Assembly: GCA_017620025.1 (NCBI GenBank)
Contig: JAFZRF010000035.1
Location: 1 to 32,205, forward strand
Direction: 5' to 3'
Length of the DNA: 32,205 bases
DNA from: Ruminococcus sp.
Lineage (GTDB): Bacteria; Bacillota; Clostridia; Oscillospirales; Ruminococcaceae
Shown here: piece by piece, positions 1 to 7,411 of the stretch
Position numbering within the stretch: the stretch's first letter is position 1
Layout of the letters: every line of letters starts with the position of its first letter
Made by a program: the position numbers and the translations under genes
The notes under the pieces: model-generated
Databases searched by the model: none
What the model was told of the DNA's origin: nothing
Seen by the model: only the letters and a program-made list of their open reading frames with translations

Positions 1-139
1 CCAGAGGCAGCGCCTCTGGTGGGGTGTGGGGCAACGCCCCGCATTTTTCCGCAGGGCGCTTCGCAAGGGGTGAATTCCAAAACAGTCCGGGGGACTGTTT
101 TGGAAGAGGGGACGCCTTGCAAGTGAAGGCGTCCCCTGA
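1..139. repeat. Multi-hairpin dispersed repeat, copy 1 (5' end cut by window)
   Basis: A compact run of hairpins: arms 1-8/12-19 (CCAGAGGC/GCCTCTGG), 25-32/36-43, 76-88/92-104 (13-bp arms) and 107-118/126-137 (12-bp arms, AGGGGACGCCTT). The same order of hairpins recurs at 21380-21543, where several arms carry compensatory changes. The window starts inside the element, so the first hairpin of the family is missing here. No coding frame is plausible. It lies just beyond the terminator of the minus-strand gene ending at 198. Confidence 0.85.
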
Positions 140-159
140 TAAAACTGTGTTAATTGAAA

Positions 160-193
160 AATACCCGCATACGATTGTATGTATGCGGGTATT
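160..193 (-). terminator. Rho-independent terminator of the greA operon
   Basis: Perfect 13-bp stem (160-172 AATACCCGCATAC with 181-193) and an 8-nt loop. Read on the minus strand it is followed by TTTTC. It sits 4 nt past the stop codon of the minus-strand gene ending at 198. Confidence 0.85.
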
Positions 194-197
194 GTAT

Positions 198-1106
198 TTA
201 TTCACCTGAAAGATCCTTCACAACTGCATCGAACACAGGGAGATCCCTGTCGTAGGTCTTCTGCATCTCATCTTTCGTGGTATACAGCAGTCTCTTGGGT
301 GTCCTGACAGCCATGAACCAGCCGTCCGGCAGTCCTTCAAAACCGAGCCCCACCCTTGCAGAGAAGTCGGTGCCCGAGAGCATGAAGGCGTATTTTCTTA
401 CATTGACATTATCGGGATAGCGTTCGCTGAGATCATCGAAAACATCCGTAGTCTTCATAAGCTCGGGGATATCCGGTCCGCAGATGAGTATTACGGATTC
501 CGATGACTGCATATGCGTCGTCAGCTTCGTGTCGATGCCGTTGGCATAGTTTTTCTGCTCGTCTGAGGTATACGGGATGTAGTGTATATCCACCTCCACC
601 TTTCCGTTGCCGTTGAAATCATCGGCAAACGAGGCGAAGTAGTCAGCGACCTTTGATTCCTCACCGAGAGCGTAGTTCTCGCCCACGATCGTAACGATCA
701 TGTCCGGATGCGGACGTGAAAGCATACTGACAGCGAACCATACTACGGTTATCGCACCGATAACGCCCAGACCGAGCCACCATTTGTTATGGTAGAAGAA
801 ATTGGATATCTTCTTCGGAAAGGAGAGCTTTATCTCCTCCTCCTTCTCCTCGTGTATGGTCTCGCTCTCCTGAATGAGCCCCTGCTTGAGGCGCATCAGT
901 TCAATCTTGTCTTCATTGAGCCGGCGTTCGTGCTCTTCACGGCTTCTGCGTTCGAGCTCCTCCTGCTTTTTCAGCAGCTCTGCCTGCTTCTGCTCCTCCT
1001 CAAGCTCAGCAGCTTCCCGCTTTTCACGGATAGTCTGCAAGACATTCGCACCGTGGAGCTTTTCGTCATCGGATCGGTCGTCCGGTTTCTTTTTCTCTTC
1101 CTTCAT
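198..1106 (-). CDS. Membrane-anchored protein with cytoplasmic coiled coil (unknown function)
   Basis: I do not recognise this family. The 302-residue product starts with a very charged Lys/Glu/Arg-rich coiled coil (about residues 25-90), followed by one transmembrane helix (about 109-129, starting at a WWLGLG stretch) and an exported domain of about 170 residues with alternating beta/alpha character, which loosely recalls half of an extracellular solute-binding fold (inference). The positive-inside rule puts the coiled coil in the cytoplasm. It is the second gene of the greA transcript: the ATG at 1106 lies 10 nt after the greA stop, with no clear Shine-Dalgarno site, so translational coupling is likely. 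An upstream in-frame ATG at 1169 would overlap greA by about 50 nt and is less likely. A terminator follows at once. Confidence 0.75.
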   Translation of the reverse strand: MKEEKKKPDDRSDDEKLHGANVLQTIREKREAAELEEEQKQAELLKKQEELERRSREEHERRLNEDKIELMRLKQGLIQESETIHEEKEEEIKLSFPKKISNFFYHNKWWLGLGVIGAITVVWFAVSMLSRPHPDMIVTIVGENYALGEESKVADYFASFADDFNGNGKVEVDIHYIPYTSDEQKNYANGIDTKLTTHMQSSESVILICGPDIPELMKTTDVFDDLSERYPDNVNVRKYAFMLSGTDFSARVGLGFEGLPDGWFMAVRTPKRLLYTTKDEMQKTYDRDLPVFDAVVKDLSGE

Positions 1107-1116
1107 CAGGCCGGGA

Positions 1117-1584
1117 TCACTTGGAGATCTCAAGTACCTCGAAGCGGCGCTCGCCTGAAGGAGCCTCAACGATGAACTCGTCGCCGACCTTCTTCTTCAT
1201 TGCAGCCTTGCCGATAGGAGACTCGTCTGAGATATTGCCGCTCATAACATCGACATGGTTAGTGTCAACGATGCAGTATGAAGCGGCCTTGCCTGTAGCC
1301 TTGTCCTTGATCTTGAACTTTGAGCCGACGCCTATCTCGTCAACAGAGATATCGTCCTCCTCAACGATCTCGGCATTGTCTATATCGTACTGGAGGGCTG
1401 CGATCTGAGCCTCGAGGATAGCCTGTTCGTTCTTGGCTTCATCGTACTCAGCGTTCTCGGAGAGGTCTCCGTAGGAACGGGCTACCTTCAGTCTTTCAGC
1501 AACTTCCTTACGTTTATTGATCTTCAGATCATCGAGCTCAGCGACCAGCTTGTCGTAGCTCACTCTTGACATCTGCTTACCCAT
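1117..1584 (-). CDS. greA: Transcription elongation factor GreA
   Basis: GreA binds the secondary channel of RNA polymerase and stimulates cleavage of the 3' end of backtracked RNA, rescuing stalled complexes. The 155-residue product matches the usual length of about 158. The N-terminal antiparallel coiled coil carries the tip signature GDLSENAEY (residues 39-47), whose acidic residues D40 and E43 hold the catalytic metal. The C-terminal FKBP-like domain contains the typical ISDESPIGKAAM segment. The ATG at 1584 is chosen because AAAGGAG lies 9 nt upstream; a TTG three codons earlier abuts the Shine-Dalgarno site and is too close. A consensus promoter lies at 1648-1676. An unknown membrane protein follows in the same operon. 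Confidence 0.97.
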   Translation of the reverse strand: MGKQMSRVSYDKLVAELDDLKINKRKEVAERLKVARSYGDLSENAEYDEAKNEQAILEAQIAALQYDIDNAEIVEEDDISVDEIGVGSKFKIKDKATGKAASYCIVDTNHVDVMSGNISDESPIGKAAMKKKVGDEFIVEAPSGERRFEVLEISK

Positions 1585-1647
1585 ATGATACAACTCCTTT
1601 AATATTTATCCGTTGTAGCCCCCGGCGGGAGCATTCACATAAATAAT

Positions 1648-1676
1648 ATTATAGTATATTTTGGAGCGCTTGTCAA
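1648..1676 (-). promoter_or_regulatory. Sigma-A promoter of greA
   Basis: On the minus strand: TTGACA, a 17-nt spacer, TATAAT. Both hexamers match consensus exactly, about 65 nt upstream of the greA start. Confidence 0.9.
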
Positions 1677-1778
1677 TATGCGCAGGCTAATAATAAGGTA
1701 AAAACGTAAGCTGCCGGTGGTGGGAACAGATCAGGTGGTTATAGTCTCGGTCTATAACCGACAATAAAGATCATGTAT
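1677..1778. other. Intergenic stretch between the greA and metY promoters
   Basis: The gap between greA and metY (1585-1937) holds two promoters and a leader. This middle part has one clear hairpin (GGTTATAG at 1737-1744 with CTATAACC at 1752-1759) lying upstream of the metY promoter. I see no SAM riboswitch or T-box signature and no ORF worth calling. Confidence 0.5.
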
Positions 1779-1807
1779 TTTACAAACCTGATCCTATATG
1801 CTATAAT
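1779..1807 (+). promoter_or_regulatory. Sigma-A promoter of metY
   Basis: TTTACA (1779-1784), 17-nt spacer, TATAAT (1802-1807). It leaves a leader of about 125 nt before metY, containing a GC-rich hairpin with arms CGCATCC (1844-1850) and GGATGCG (1855-1861). Confidence 0.8.
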
Positions 1808-1937
1808 ACAGATATGAAAGGGAGGCAAACACCTCACCAAAGGCGCATCCGCAGGGATGCGTATTATAACACAGATAAAGCCTACCAAACTAATATAAAA
1901 AGTAAGAATTAAAAATGACTGAAAGGAAGTTATCATT

Positions 1938-3221
1938 ATGAGCAATTACAGATTCGAGACCTTACAGGTACACGCAGGACAGGAGCAGCCCGATCCCGCA
2001 ACAGATTCCAGAGCAGTACCGATCTACGCTACCACATCCTATGTATTCAAGGATTCAGATACGGCAGCCGGCCGTTTCGGACTCACAGTCCCCGGCAACA
2101 TCTACACAAGACTGATGAACCCCACCTCCACTGTATTCGAGGAGAGAATAGCAGCACTTGAGGGCGGAAAGGGCGCTCTTGCTGTAGCATCAGGCTCAGC
2201 AGCCATCACCTATGCTATCCAGAACATTGCCCGTGCAGGCGATCACATCGTAGCATCACAGAACCTCTACGGCGGTTCCTTCAACCTCATCGAGCATACA
2301 CTCAAGGATCAGGGCGTTGATTCCACATTCGTTGATCCCTCAGATCCCGAGAACTTCGAGAAGGCTATCAGGGAGAACACAAAGCTCCTCTACGCTGAAA
2401 CACTCGGCAACCCGAACTCAAATGTTATCGATATAGAGACTATATCCGCCATCGCACACAAGCACGGCATTCCGCTTATAGTTGACAATACATTTGCAAC
2501 ACCCTTCCTTCTGCGTCCTATCGAGCACGGCGCTGACATCGTAGTACACTCCGCAACAAAGTTCATCGGCGGCCACGGTACAGTAATGGGCGGTGTCATC
2601 ATCGACGGCGGCAACTTCGACTGGGCACAGAACGACAAGTTCCCCGGACTCTCACAGCCCAATCCCTCCTACCACGGAGTAGTATTCACAGAGGCCTGCG
2701 GAAACCTTGCCTACATCCTCAAGATACGCACAACTCTCCTGAGAGATCAGGGTGCAGCAATATCTCCGTTCAACTCCTTCCTTCTGCTCCAGGGCCTGGA
2801 GACTCTCTCCCTCCGTCTTGAGCGTCATACTGAAAATGCACTCAAGGTTGTGGAATACCTTAACAGCCACCCCGATGTAGAGAGAGTAAACCACCCCTCA
2901 CTCGCAGAAGGAAGAGCGAAGGAGCTCTACGACAGCTACTTCCCGGACGGCGCAGCTTCAATCTTTACCTTTGAGATCAAGGGCGACGCTGCAAAGGCAA
3001 GAAAGTTCACAGAGAGCCTTGAGCTGTTCTCACTTCTTGCAAACGTAGCTGACGTCAAGTCACTCGTTATACATCCCGCTTCGACAACACACTCCCAGCT
3101 AACTGAGGAGGAGCTGCTTGCGGCAGGTATTAAACCGAATACCATAAGACTGTCCATAGGCACAGAGCACATTGACGATATCATCGCAGACCTCGAGCAC
3201 GGCTTTGAAGCTGTACGCTGA
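1938..3221 (+). CDS. metY: O-acetylhomoserine sulfhydrylase (PLP-dependent)
   Basis: A Cys/Met-metabolism PLP enzyme that joins O-acetyl-L-homoserine with sulfide to give homocysteine and acetate (direct sulfhydrylation route to methionine). The 427 residues are typical of the MetY branch, which is longer than cystathionine gamma-synthases (about 380). The N-terminus FETLQVHAGQ, the GNIYTRLMNPT phosphate-site segment, the SGSAAITYA loop and the PLP-lysine motif HSATKFIGGHGT are all visible. The start has GAAAGGAAG upstream. It is transcribed alone from the promoter at 1779 and ends at a hairpin terminator. The leader shows no recognisable SAM riboswitch, so any methionine control is by another route. 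OAH rather than O-succinylhomoserine or O-phosphohomoserine as substrate is inferred from family resemblance. Confidence 0.95.
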   Translation: MSNYRFETLQVHAGQEQPDPATDSRAVPIYATTSYVFKDSDTAAGRFGLTVPGNIYTRLMNPTSTVFEERIAALEGGKGALAVASGSAAITYAIQNIARAGDHIVASQNLYGGSFNLIEHTLKDQGVDSTFVDPSDPENFEKAIRENTKLLYAETLGNPNSNVIDIETISAIAHKHGIPLIVDNTFATPFLLRPIEHGADIVVHSATKFIGGHGTVMGGVIIDGGNFDWAQNDKFPGLSQPNPSYHGVVFTEACGNLAYILKIRTTLLRDQGAAISPFNSFLLLQGLETLSLRLERHTENALKVVEYLNSHPDVERVNHPSLAEGRAKELYDSYFPDGAASIFTFEIKGDAAKARKFTESLELFSLLANVADVKSLVIHPASTTHSQLTEEELLAAGIKPNTIRLSIGTEHIDDIIADLEHGFEAVR

Positions 3222-3255
3222 GGAATGCCTTAATAGCACCAGTAGTATTTGTAAG

Positions 3256-3280
3256 ATCCCTGCTGCACGGCGGGGATTTT
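3256..3280 (+). terminator. Terminator after metY
   Basis: Stem ATCCCTGC (3256-3263) with GCGGGGAT (3270-3277), one G-T wobble, followed by TTT. It lies 35 nt past the metY stop. Confidence 0.65.
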
Positions 3281-3318
3281 GCGTATAAACCGATAAAAGC
3301 CGCTCCCCGATGAAAGTC

Positions 3319-3347
3319 TTGACAAAAGCATCTGAGAGTGGTATTAT
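3319..3347 (+). promoter_or_regulatory. Sigma-A promoter of the ECF S-component gene
   Basis: TTGACA (3319-3324), 17-nt spacer, TATTAT (3342-3347). The gene starts only 20 nt downstream of the -10 box, so the leader is just long enough for the GGAGGAG ribosome binding site. Confidence 0.8.
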
Positions 3348-3367
3348 AATACCCGGAGGAGATAAAT

Positions 3368-3898
3368 ATGGAAAACAACAGGAACACCAACGTAAGGAAG
3401 CTCACCCTCGCAGCTCTGTTCGCAGCATTCACCTGTGTAGCTACGCTGCTCATACAGGTACCCACCCCCACAAAGGGATATGTGAACCTCGGTGACTGCC
3501 TTGTAAATATATCAGCCTGGCTGCTCGGCCCGTTCTACGGTGCGGCGGCTGCCGGCATCGGCTCTTCGATGGCCGATGTAATAAGCGGCTATACAGTCTA
3601 TGCACCTGCAACACTTGTGATAAAGGCACTTATGGCTGTCGTATCATGGGCTATATACAGCACAGCCTCACGCAGGCTCCATACAGTATCCGCCCGTATC
3701 GTTGCCGCAGCCTTTGCCGAGGTAGTAATGGCGACAGGATACGTGCTGTTCGAGGCAGTTATATATCATTCCTTCGCAGCAGCAGCGGTCGGTATCCCTG
3801 CTAACCTTGTACAGGGCGCAATGGGCGCAGCAACAGCCGTTGCAGTATACGAACTGGTCATCAAGCGCATACCCAGGATCACAAAGATCACAAAGTAA
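3368..3898 (+). CDS. ECF transporter S component (substrate-specific membrane subunit)
   Basis: A 176-residue integral membrane protein with about five or six hydrophobic helices. Its N-terminus (KLTLAALFAAFTCVAT) and the GYVNLGD motif at the start of helix 2 are typical of energy-coupling-factor S components of the PF07155 type. Such proteins bind a vitamin or cofactor precursor and pass it inward when docked on the shared EcfT/EcfA1/EcfA2 module. None of these partner genes is in the window, so it probably uses a module encoded elsewhere (group II arrangement). The substrate cannot be read from the sequence, and the neighbouring metY gene is on a separate transcript. A strong GGAGGAG site lies 6 nt from the ATG. 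The gene has its own promoter and terminator. Confidence 0.85.
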   Translation: MENNRNTNVRKLTLAALFAAFTCVATLLIQVPTPTKGYVNLGDCLVNISAWLLGPFYGAAAAGIGSSMADVISGYTVYAPATLVIKALMAVVSWAIYSTASRRLHTVSARIVAAAFAEVVMATGYVLFEAVIYHSFAAAAVGIPANLVQGAMGAATAVAVYELVIKRIPRITKITK

Positions 3899-3939
3899 TA
3901 AAAGTAGAACCGAAAGCACTGCGCTCATACAGAAGCTTT

Positions 3940-3985
3940 AAGCCATAGTATCTCTGATATACAGTCAGAAGTACTATGGCTTTTC
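3940..3985 (+). terminator. Terminator after the ECF S-component gene
   Basis: Arms AAGCCATAGTA (3940-3950) and TACTATGGCTT (3972-3982) with a 21-nt loop, then TTCTGTT. The promoter of the next gene starts inside this tail at 3988. Confidence 0.75.
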
Positions 3986-3987
3986 TG

Positions 3988-4016
3988 TTGACAGAACGTC
4001 AATGCAGTGCTATAAT
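3988..4016 (+). promoter_or_regulatory. Sigma-A promoter of the GNAT gene
   Basis: TTGACA (3988-3993), 17-nt spacer, TATAAT (4011-4016): a perfect consensus immediately after the previous terminator. Confidence 0.9.
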
Positions 4017-4026
4017 TGTTACTAAC

Positions 4027-4500
4027 ATAAATCAGAATTTGTGAGGGTATTAATGAACGTAATGTTATATGATGATAAAGACTGGATTCTTTCAAAAGAG
4101 GCATTCTTGATTTATGCTTCGTGTATGTATCATCCGACATATGAGGACTTCAAAAAACAAATGGAAGATTTGTTAAACGATCCATTTGTGAGTGTATATG
4201 TATGCGAGAATCAAGGTGTGAAAACAGGAATGATTATTCTGAAACTATCAGATGCTGTAGCGGAAATCATTGGAATTGCTGTATCTGAAAAAGAACGTCG
4301 TAAAGGAATCGGAAGTAATATGCTCCAATATATAATGGAATCAGAGGATTTGGAAAGGATAGAAGCACAAACGGACGATGATTCAATAGGATTCTACCGT
4401 AAGTGTGGCTTTGCCGAGGAAAGAATCGTAGTTGAATATCCTGATGGAGTTGCTGTCAGATACAATTGTGTACTAAGCAAATAGATAAATTCTGATTTAT
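4027..4500. repeat. Perfect 14-nt inverted repeat framing the GNAT gene
   Basis: ATAAATCAGAATTT at 4027-4040 recurs as its exact reverse complement at 4487-4500, so the arms bracket the ribosome binding site and the stop codon of one gene. The right arm also forms a local hairpin (AGATAAAT 4483-4490 with ATTTATCT 4495-4502). A match of this length within such short flanks is very unlikely by chance. Confidence 0.85.
4053..4484 (+). CDS. GNAT-family N-acetyltransferase
   Basis: Transfers an acetyl group from acetyl-CoA to an amine; the substrate is unknown. The 143-residue product has the acetyl-CoA pyrophosphate-binding motif A (ERRKGIGSNML) after the strand EIIGIAVSE, and the motif B segment SIGFYRKCGFAEE near the C-terminus, which together define a single complete GNAT domain. 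The ATG at 4053 is preferred over a GTG at 4041 because GAGGG lies at a normal distance before it. Codon choice is visibly more A/T-rich than in the neighbouring genes. The gene has its own perfect promoter and is framed by a 14-nt inverted repeat, so recent acquisition as a single-gene unit is likely. A standalone antibiotic or toxin acetylase is possible but not shown. Confidence 0.88.
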   Translation: MNVMLYDDKDWILSKEAFLIYASCMYHPTYEDFKKQMEDLLNDPFVSVYVCENQGVKTGMIILKLSDAVAEIIGIAVSEKERRKGIGSNMLQYIMESEDLERIEAQTDDDSIGFYRKCGFAEERIVVEYPDGVAVRYNCVLSK

Positions 4501-4528
4501 CTCAGCAGCATAAAAAAGCACAATGCCT

Positions 4529-4560
4529 CTGAGCACTTCGCAAGTGAAGGCGTCCTCTTG
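4529..4560. repeat. Fragment of the multi-hairpin repeat family
   Basis: The stretch CTTCGCAAGTGAAGGCGTCC (about 4534-4553) reads as two pieces of the full element joined: CTTCGCAA from the part before hairpin 3 and GTGAAGGCGTCC from the last hairpin. This suggests an internally deleted copy. Confidence 0.6.
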
Positions 4561-4585
4561 GGGCATAGTTTTTTACATAATGAAA

Positions 4586-4610
4586 GGAGACCCGCCCGGG
4601 TCTCCTTTTT
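4586..4610. terminator. Bidirectional terminator between convergent genes
   Basis: Perfect stem GGAGACCC (4586-4593) and GGGTCTCC (4598-4605), 4-nt loop, TTTTT on the plus strand and TTTC on the minus strand. It ends the GNAT side and the minus-strand operon whose last stop codon is at 4619. Confidence 0.85.
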
Positions 4611-4618
4611 CATGCCTG

Positions 4619-6145
4619 TTACTGAGCATTCTTGTCTGTGTTGATATTGTAGTGGAATACAACACGTCTGCTTGCATTGTCATTGACTGAGCCGTCCTCG
4701 TTGTAGATCGGGTTATCATAAGACAAGCCTTCTGAAGTGAGGAGGGGAGTGAGCTTTTCGATTATCTCGGGTGAGAGACCTGACTCAGGGCTTAAGCAGT
4801 AGCTGAGAACGGAAGCTGCACGGTTCTCGGAGAGAGTCTTGTTATAGCCGTAGCTTCCCTTGGTATCGGTATGACCCTGGATCTTGATCTCGGAGATGAA
4901 TCCGTCGTACTTATCGCTGCAGATTACCGAGGTATATGCTGCAAGGAAGCGGTTGACGTATTCACGTCCCTCTGCGGTCAGATCGGAATGAGCAAAGTCG
5001 AAAAGTGATACGGAATTCAGAGTTATCTCGCCCTTTTCATCGTCTATCTGAGCGTTTACACCGGCGTCTGCAAATGCCTGGTTGAGATCTGCAAGAAGCT
5101 GTTCACTGCGTGATACGAGCTCGTTGATCTCCTCCTGAGAGAATCCGCTCAGATCCTCGGGATTTGCAAGGTTGCCGGCTATGGAAGGAGCATAGAGGTC
5201 ATATGAACGTGCGGTATACAGATAATTCTTCTTGCCGTCGCTGAATACAAGGCCGTCAGCGCCGCCGTAGAAGTAGATAAGCTTGCTCTTCTTGTTGTTC
5301 CATTCAAGCTCACAGAAGCCGTCCTCACCGAACTTTACAGTTGCGGGATAAGCTTCCTCGTTTTCAAGGATAGCACCCGAATCGTTCTTGAGGCTGAAGG
5401 AAGTGATGCCCTGTATATCGTTTGAGCCGGGCACAAGGTTGCTGTCGGTAACTGAAATTCCCGTCATGGTGCCTGTAGTGCTGTCCTTCGATACGCCCTC
5501 GGCATGAAGCTCGACCGTTTCGCCGAGACCGTGTGATAACGTAAGGTCTGTACCGTGGAATTTAAAATTTAGTACTATCGGATCCTGAGTTAGTCTATAA
5601 TTGACCTTGCCGGTATCAGGATCTACAGTTTTCTCAGAAATCTGGCGAATCATCAGGTTGTGTCCCTTTATGCTGTAGGAAGCCTCGACCGGACGCTGTT
5701 CACCGTCCTTGGATACAACATACATCGTCATCCAGGCGCTGTCGTTAATATCGATGTCATTGAGCTCGGTCTGATTTGTATGCGGGCCTGCCTCTATACG
5801 GTAAGGAAGTGCTGTTAAATGAGCACCGTCGTTGTTTGGCGACCATAGCGTTGACTTGCCTTTTCTGAATGCATCAGGATCAACGAGTGTTTTAGGATCT
5901 GATTCGTATACGCCGTCAACGACGTAAGTTCCGTAGAACATCTCGGGGGTGTATTCGATCTCCGCGTAGATATCCTCGGCATCGTTGGAAATGATGCTGT
6001 CTACCGGCTCTGTCGGCTCCGGCGGTACGTATTCGTAATTGTATTCCTCGTTCCAGAGCAACCTTTTCAGCGAACAGCCGGAAAGCGGCAGTATAGTAAC
6101 TGCTGCTGCAAGAGAAGCGGCAAGAATTGATTTGTATACTTTCAT
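4619..6145 (-). CDS. Lipoprotein with C-terminal OmpA-like (peptidoglycan-binding) domain
   Basis: The 508-residue product has a lipoprotein signal peptide ending in the lipobox LSGC, so it should be anchored to the outer face of the membrane. A long central region of beta character (about residues 40-330) has no family I recognise. The C-terminal 140 residues are an OmpA-like domain: SLFDFAHSDLTAEG, then GHTDTKGSYGYNKTLSENRA (from about residue 424), and the late NASRRVVF. In this family these residues bind diaminopimelate of peptidoglycan. Such domains are common in Gram-negatives and sparser in Firmicutes. The ATG at 6145 is chosen because the signal peptide begins there and AAAGGA lies 9 nt upstream. 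It is the last gene of a three-gene operon with a sugar-binding-type lipoprotein and a membrane GGDEF-like protein; 54 nt separate it from the latter. Confidence 0.85.
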   Translation of the reverse strand: MKVYKSILAASLAAAVTILPLSGCSLKRLLWNEEYNYEYVPPEPTEPVDSIISNDAEDIYAEIEYTPEMFYGTYVVDGVYESDPKTLVDPDAFRKGKSTLWSPNNDGAHLTALPYRIEAGPHTNQTELNDIDINDSAWMTMYVVSKDGEQRPVEASYSIKGHNLMIRQISEKTVDPDTGKVNYRLTQDPIVLNFKFHGTDLTLSHGLGETVELHAEGVSKDSTTGTMTGISVTDSNLVPGSNDIQGITSFSLKNDSGAILENEEAYPATVKFGEDGFCELEWNNKKSKLIYFYGGADGLVFSDGKKNYLYTARSYDLYAPSIAGNLANPEDLSGFSQEEINELVSRSEQLLADLNQAFADAGVNAQIDDEKGEITLNSVSLFDFAHSDLTAEGREYVNRFLAAYTSVICSDKYDGFISEIKIQGHTDTKGSYGYNKTLSENRAASVLSYCLSPESGLSPEIIEKLTPLLTSEGLSYDNPIYNEDGSVNDNASRRVVFHYNINTDKNAQ

Positions 6146-6199
6146 GGTTCTATTCCTTTCATCCTTTTGGAAGGTGACTTTTCTATCTTCTGTCACTTG

Positions 6200-7411
6200 T
6201 CATGGTTCCGTCACTATGCAGAGACTTCCGCCTCCGTTTTTCTTGATCTGTCTCATCGAAGTATCGAGCTTGATGAGCAGTGCGCTGACATCCGGGCATT
6301 CGTCAGGCCTGTAATGGAGTATGCTGCCTGATGCGTTCATATGGATACTGATGCCGGAGACACTGTAGTTCTCAGACATTGCCGATCTGATCGCTTCTGC
6401 GAGCTCTTCCGCCTGGGGCTCGGGGATGTCCTTGTTGAATATGATGCAGAACTCACTTCCTGTGATGTTGTAGAGAGTGCCGTAATCTCCGAAATCTGAT
6501 ATCAGTCTGTCTGATACGGCTGCAAGGTATTCGTCACCGAAGCTGTAGCCGTATGCGTCGTTGATACGGTGGAATTTATCGGTATCGAATACAGCGATGC
6601 TGAACACGTCTGTCTCGAGGCTGTCAGCAAGGTCGGATTCAAGAGCATAACGGTTCTTCATTCGTGTGAGGATGTTCCTCATTGCGATGTCGTGTACCTT
6701 CTGCTTGGAGTGCTCGAGCTTTCTGTCGGCTGCTGCGAGCTTGTACTTGTTCTGTTTGATCTCCTGTGAGCTGTCCTGAGCCCTTCTGTAGGCGTAGAGG
6801 ATGGCGAGCTCACCGAGTACGAAAAATGCAAGGAGTATCAGCAGTCCGAGACCGTGCGCCACAGCGTTCTGGTGTACGCTCTCTTCCGCATTCCGTGAAC
6901 GTATCTCCATAGCTGCCGTGAGCATCTCGGAGGCGCTGTTCTTGAGCGGTATGATCTCCTGTACATATATCAGCCTTGCCGTTGAGAAATCGCCCTTCTC
7001 AAACAGCGGCACCTGATCCTTAAGTATGCTGTTGTAGGACTGTATTGCCAGCTTTGCCTGGTGGTATCTTCGCTGTTCTGTCTCTGAGCGTCCCTTGATC
7101 TTCTCGTAGGCCTCTTCCTCTTCAGCTATGACATTGAAGGCATTCTTGATCTCGTTGAGGGGATCGGAGCCTGTGTCAAGGAAGAGAGTGGATACTACGC
7201 TCAGTACATTTTCGTTTACTTCAGAGAGCTCATCGTTGATGTTGCTCATGTGCTGGATCGACTCAAGGTCACGGCTGTATATACGCTTGCTGTTTGCGTA
7301 GATGATACTCAGCAGCGCCAGATTCGCAGCACATATCACAAGCAGGAATATTGCGGCGAACTGATATATCCTTCCGGGCTTCTGTTCGTAGCCGTAGCTG
7401 TAGTAGTTCAT
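6200..7411 (-). CDS. Membrane sensor with four-helix-bundle domain and degenerate GGDEF domain
   Basis: A 403-residue protein with two transmembrane helices (about 14-38 and 185-207). They flank an exported helical domain of about 145 residues resembling the 4HB-MCP ligand-sensing bundle. A short coiled coil (about 212-245) leads to a GGDEF-type domain (about 246-400). The substrate-side segment (VFDTDKFHRINDAYGYSFGDEYL) is well kept, but the signature GGDEF reads TGSEF (317-321). That removes the second Gly and the metal-binding Asp, so cyclase activity is doubtful; it may act as a GTP or c-di-GMP-responsive regulator. The start overlaps the upstream gene's stop (ATGA), so the protein is co-translated with the sugar-binding lipoprotein, which is a plausible ligand-loaded partner outside the cell. 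This partnership is inference. Confidence 0.85.
   Translation of the reverse strand: MNYYSYGYEQKPGRIYQFAAIFLLVICAANLALLSIIYANSKRIYSRDLESIQHMSNINDELSEVNENVLSVVSTLFLDTGSDPLNEIKNAFNVIAEEEEAYEKIKGRSETEQRRYHQAKLAIQSYNSILKDQVPLFEKGDFSTARLIYVQEIIPLKNSASEMLTAAMEIRSRNAEESVHQNAVAHGLGLLILLAFFVLGELAILYAYRRAQDSSQEIKQNKYKLAAADRKLEHSKQKVHDIAMRNILTRMKNRYALESDLADSLETDVFSIAVFDTDKFHRINDAYGYSFGDEYLAAVSDRLISDFGDYGTLYNITGSEFCIIFNKDIPEPQAEELAEAIRSAMSENYSVSGISIHMNASGSILHYRPDECPDVSALLIKLDTSMRQIKKNGGGSLCIVTEP

Noticed and set aside
1814-1912. Possible 32-codon leader ORF in the metY 5' region, beginning almost at the predicted transcription start
   Set aside because: It has no ribosome binding site, no regulatory codon run (no Met or Cys cluster) and overlaps a plain hairpin; likely chance.
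1677-1937. SAM riboswitch or T-box ahead of metY
   Set aside because: Looked for the conserved kink-turn and GG-loop parts of the S-box and the T-box GGTGG pairing region; the few similar words (GGTGG near 1715-1740) lie upstream of the promoter and lack the rest of the fold.
3310-3495. Alternative plus-strand ORF overlapping the ECF S-component start
   Set aside because: It begins upstream of the promoter's -35 box and is out of frame with the clear membrane protein.
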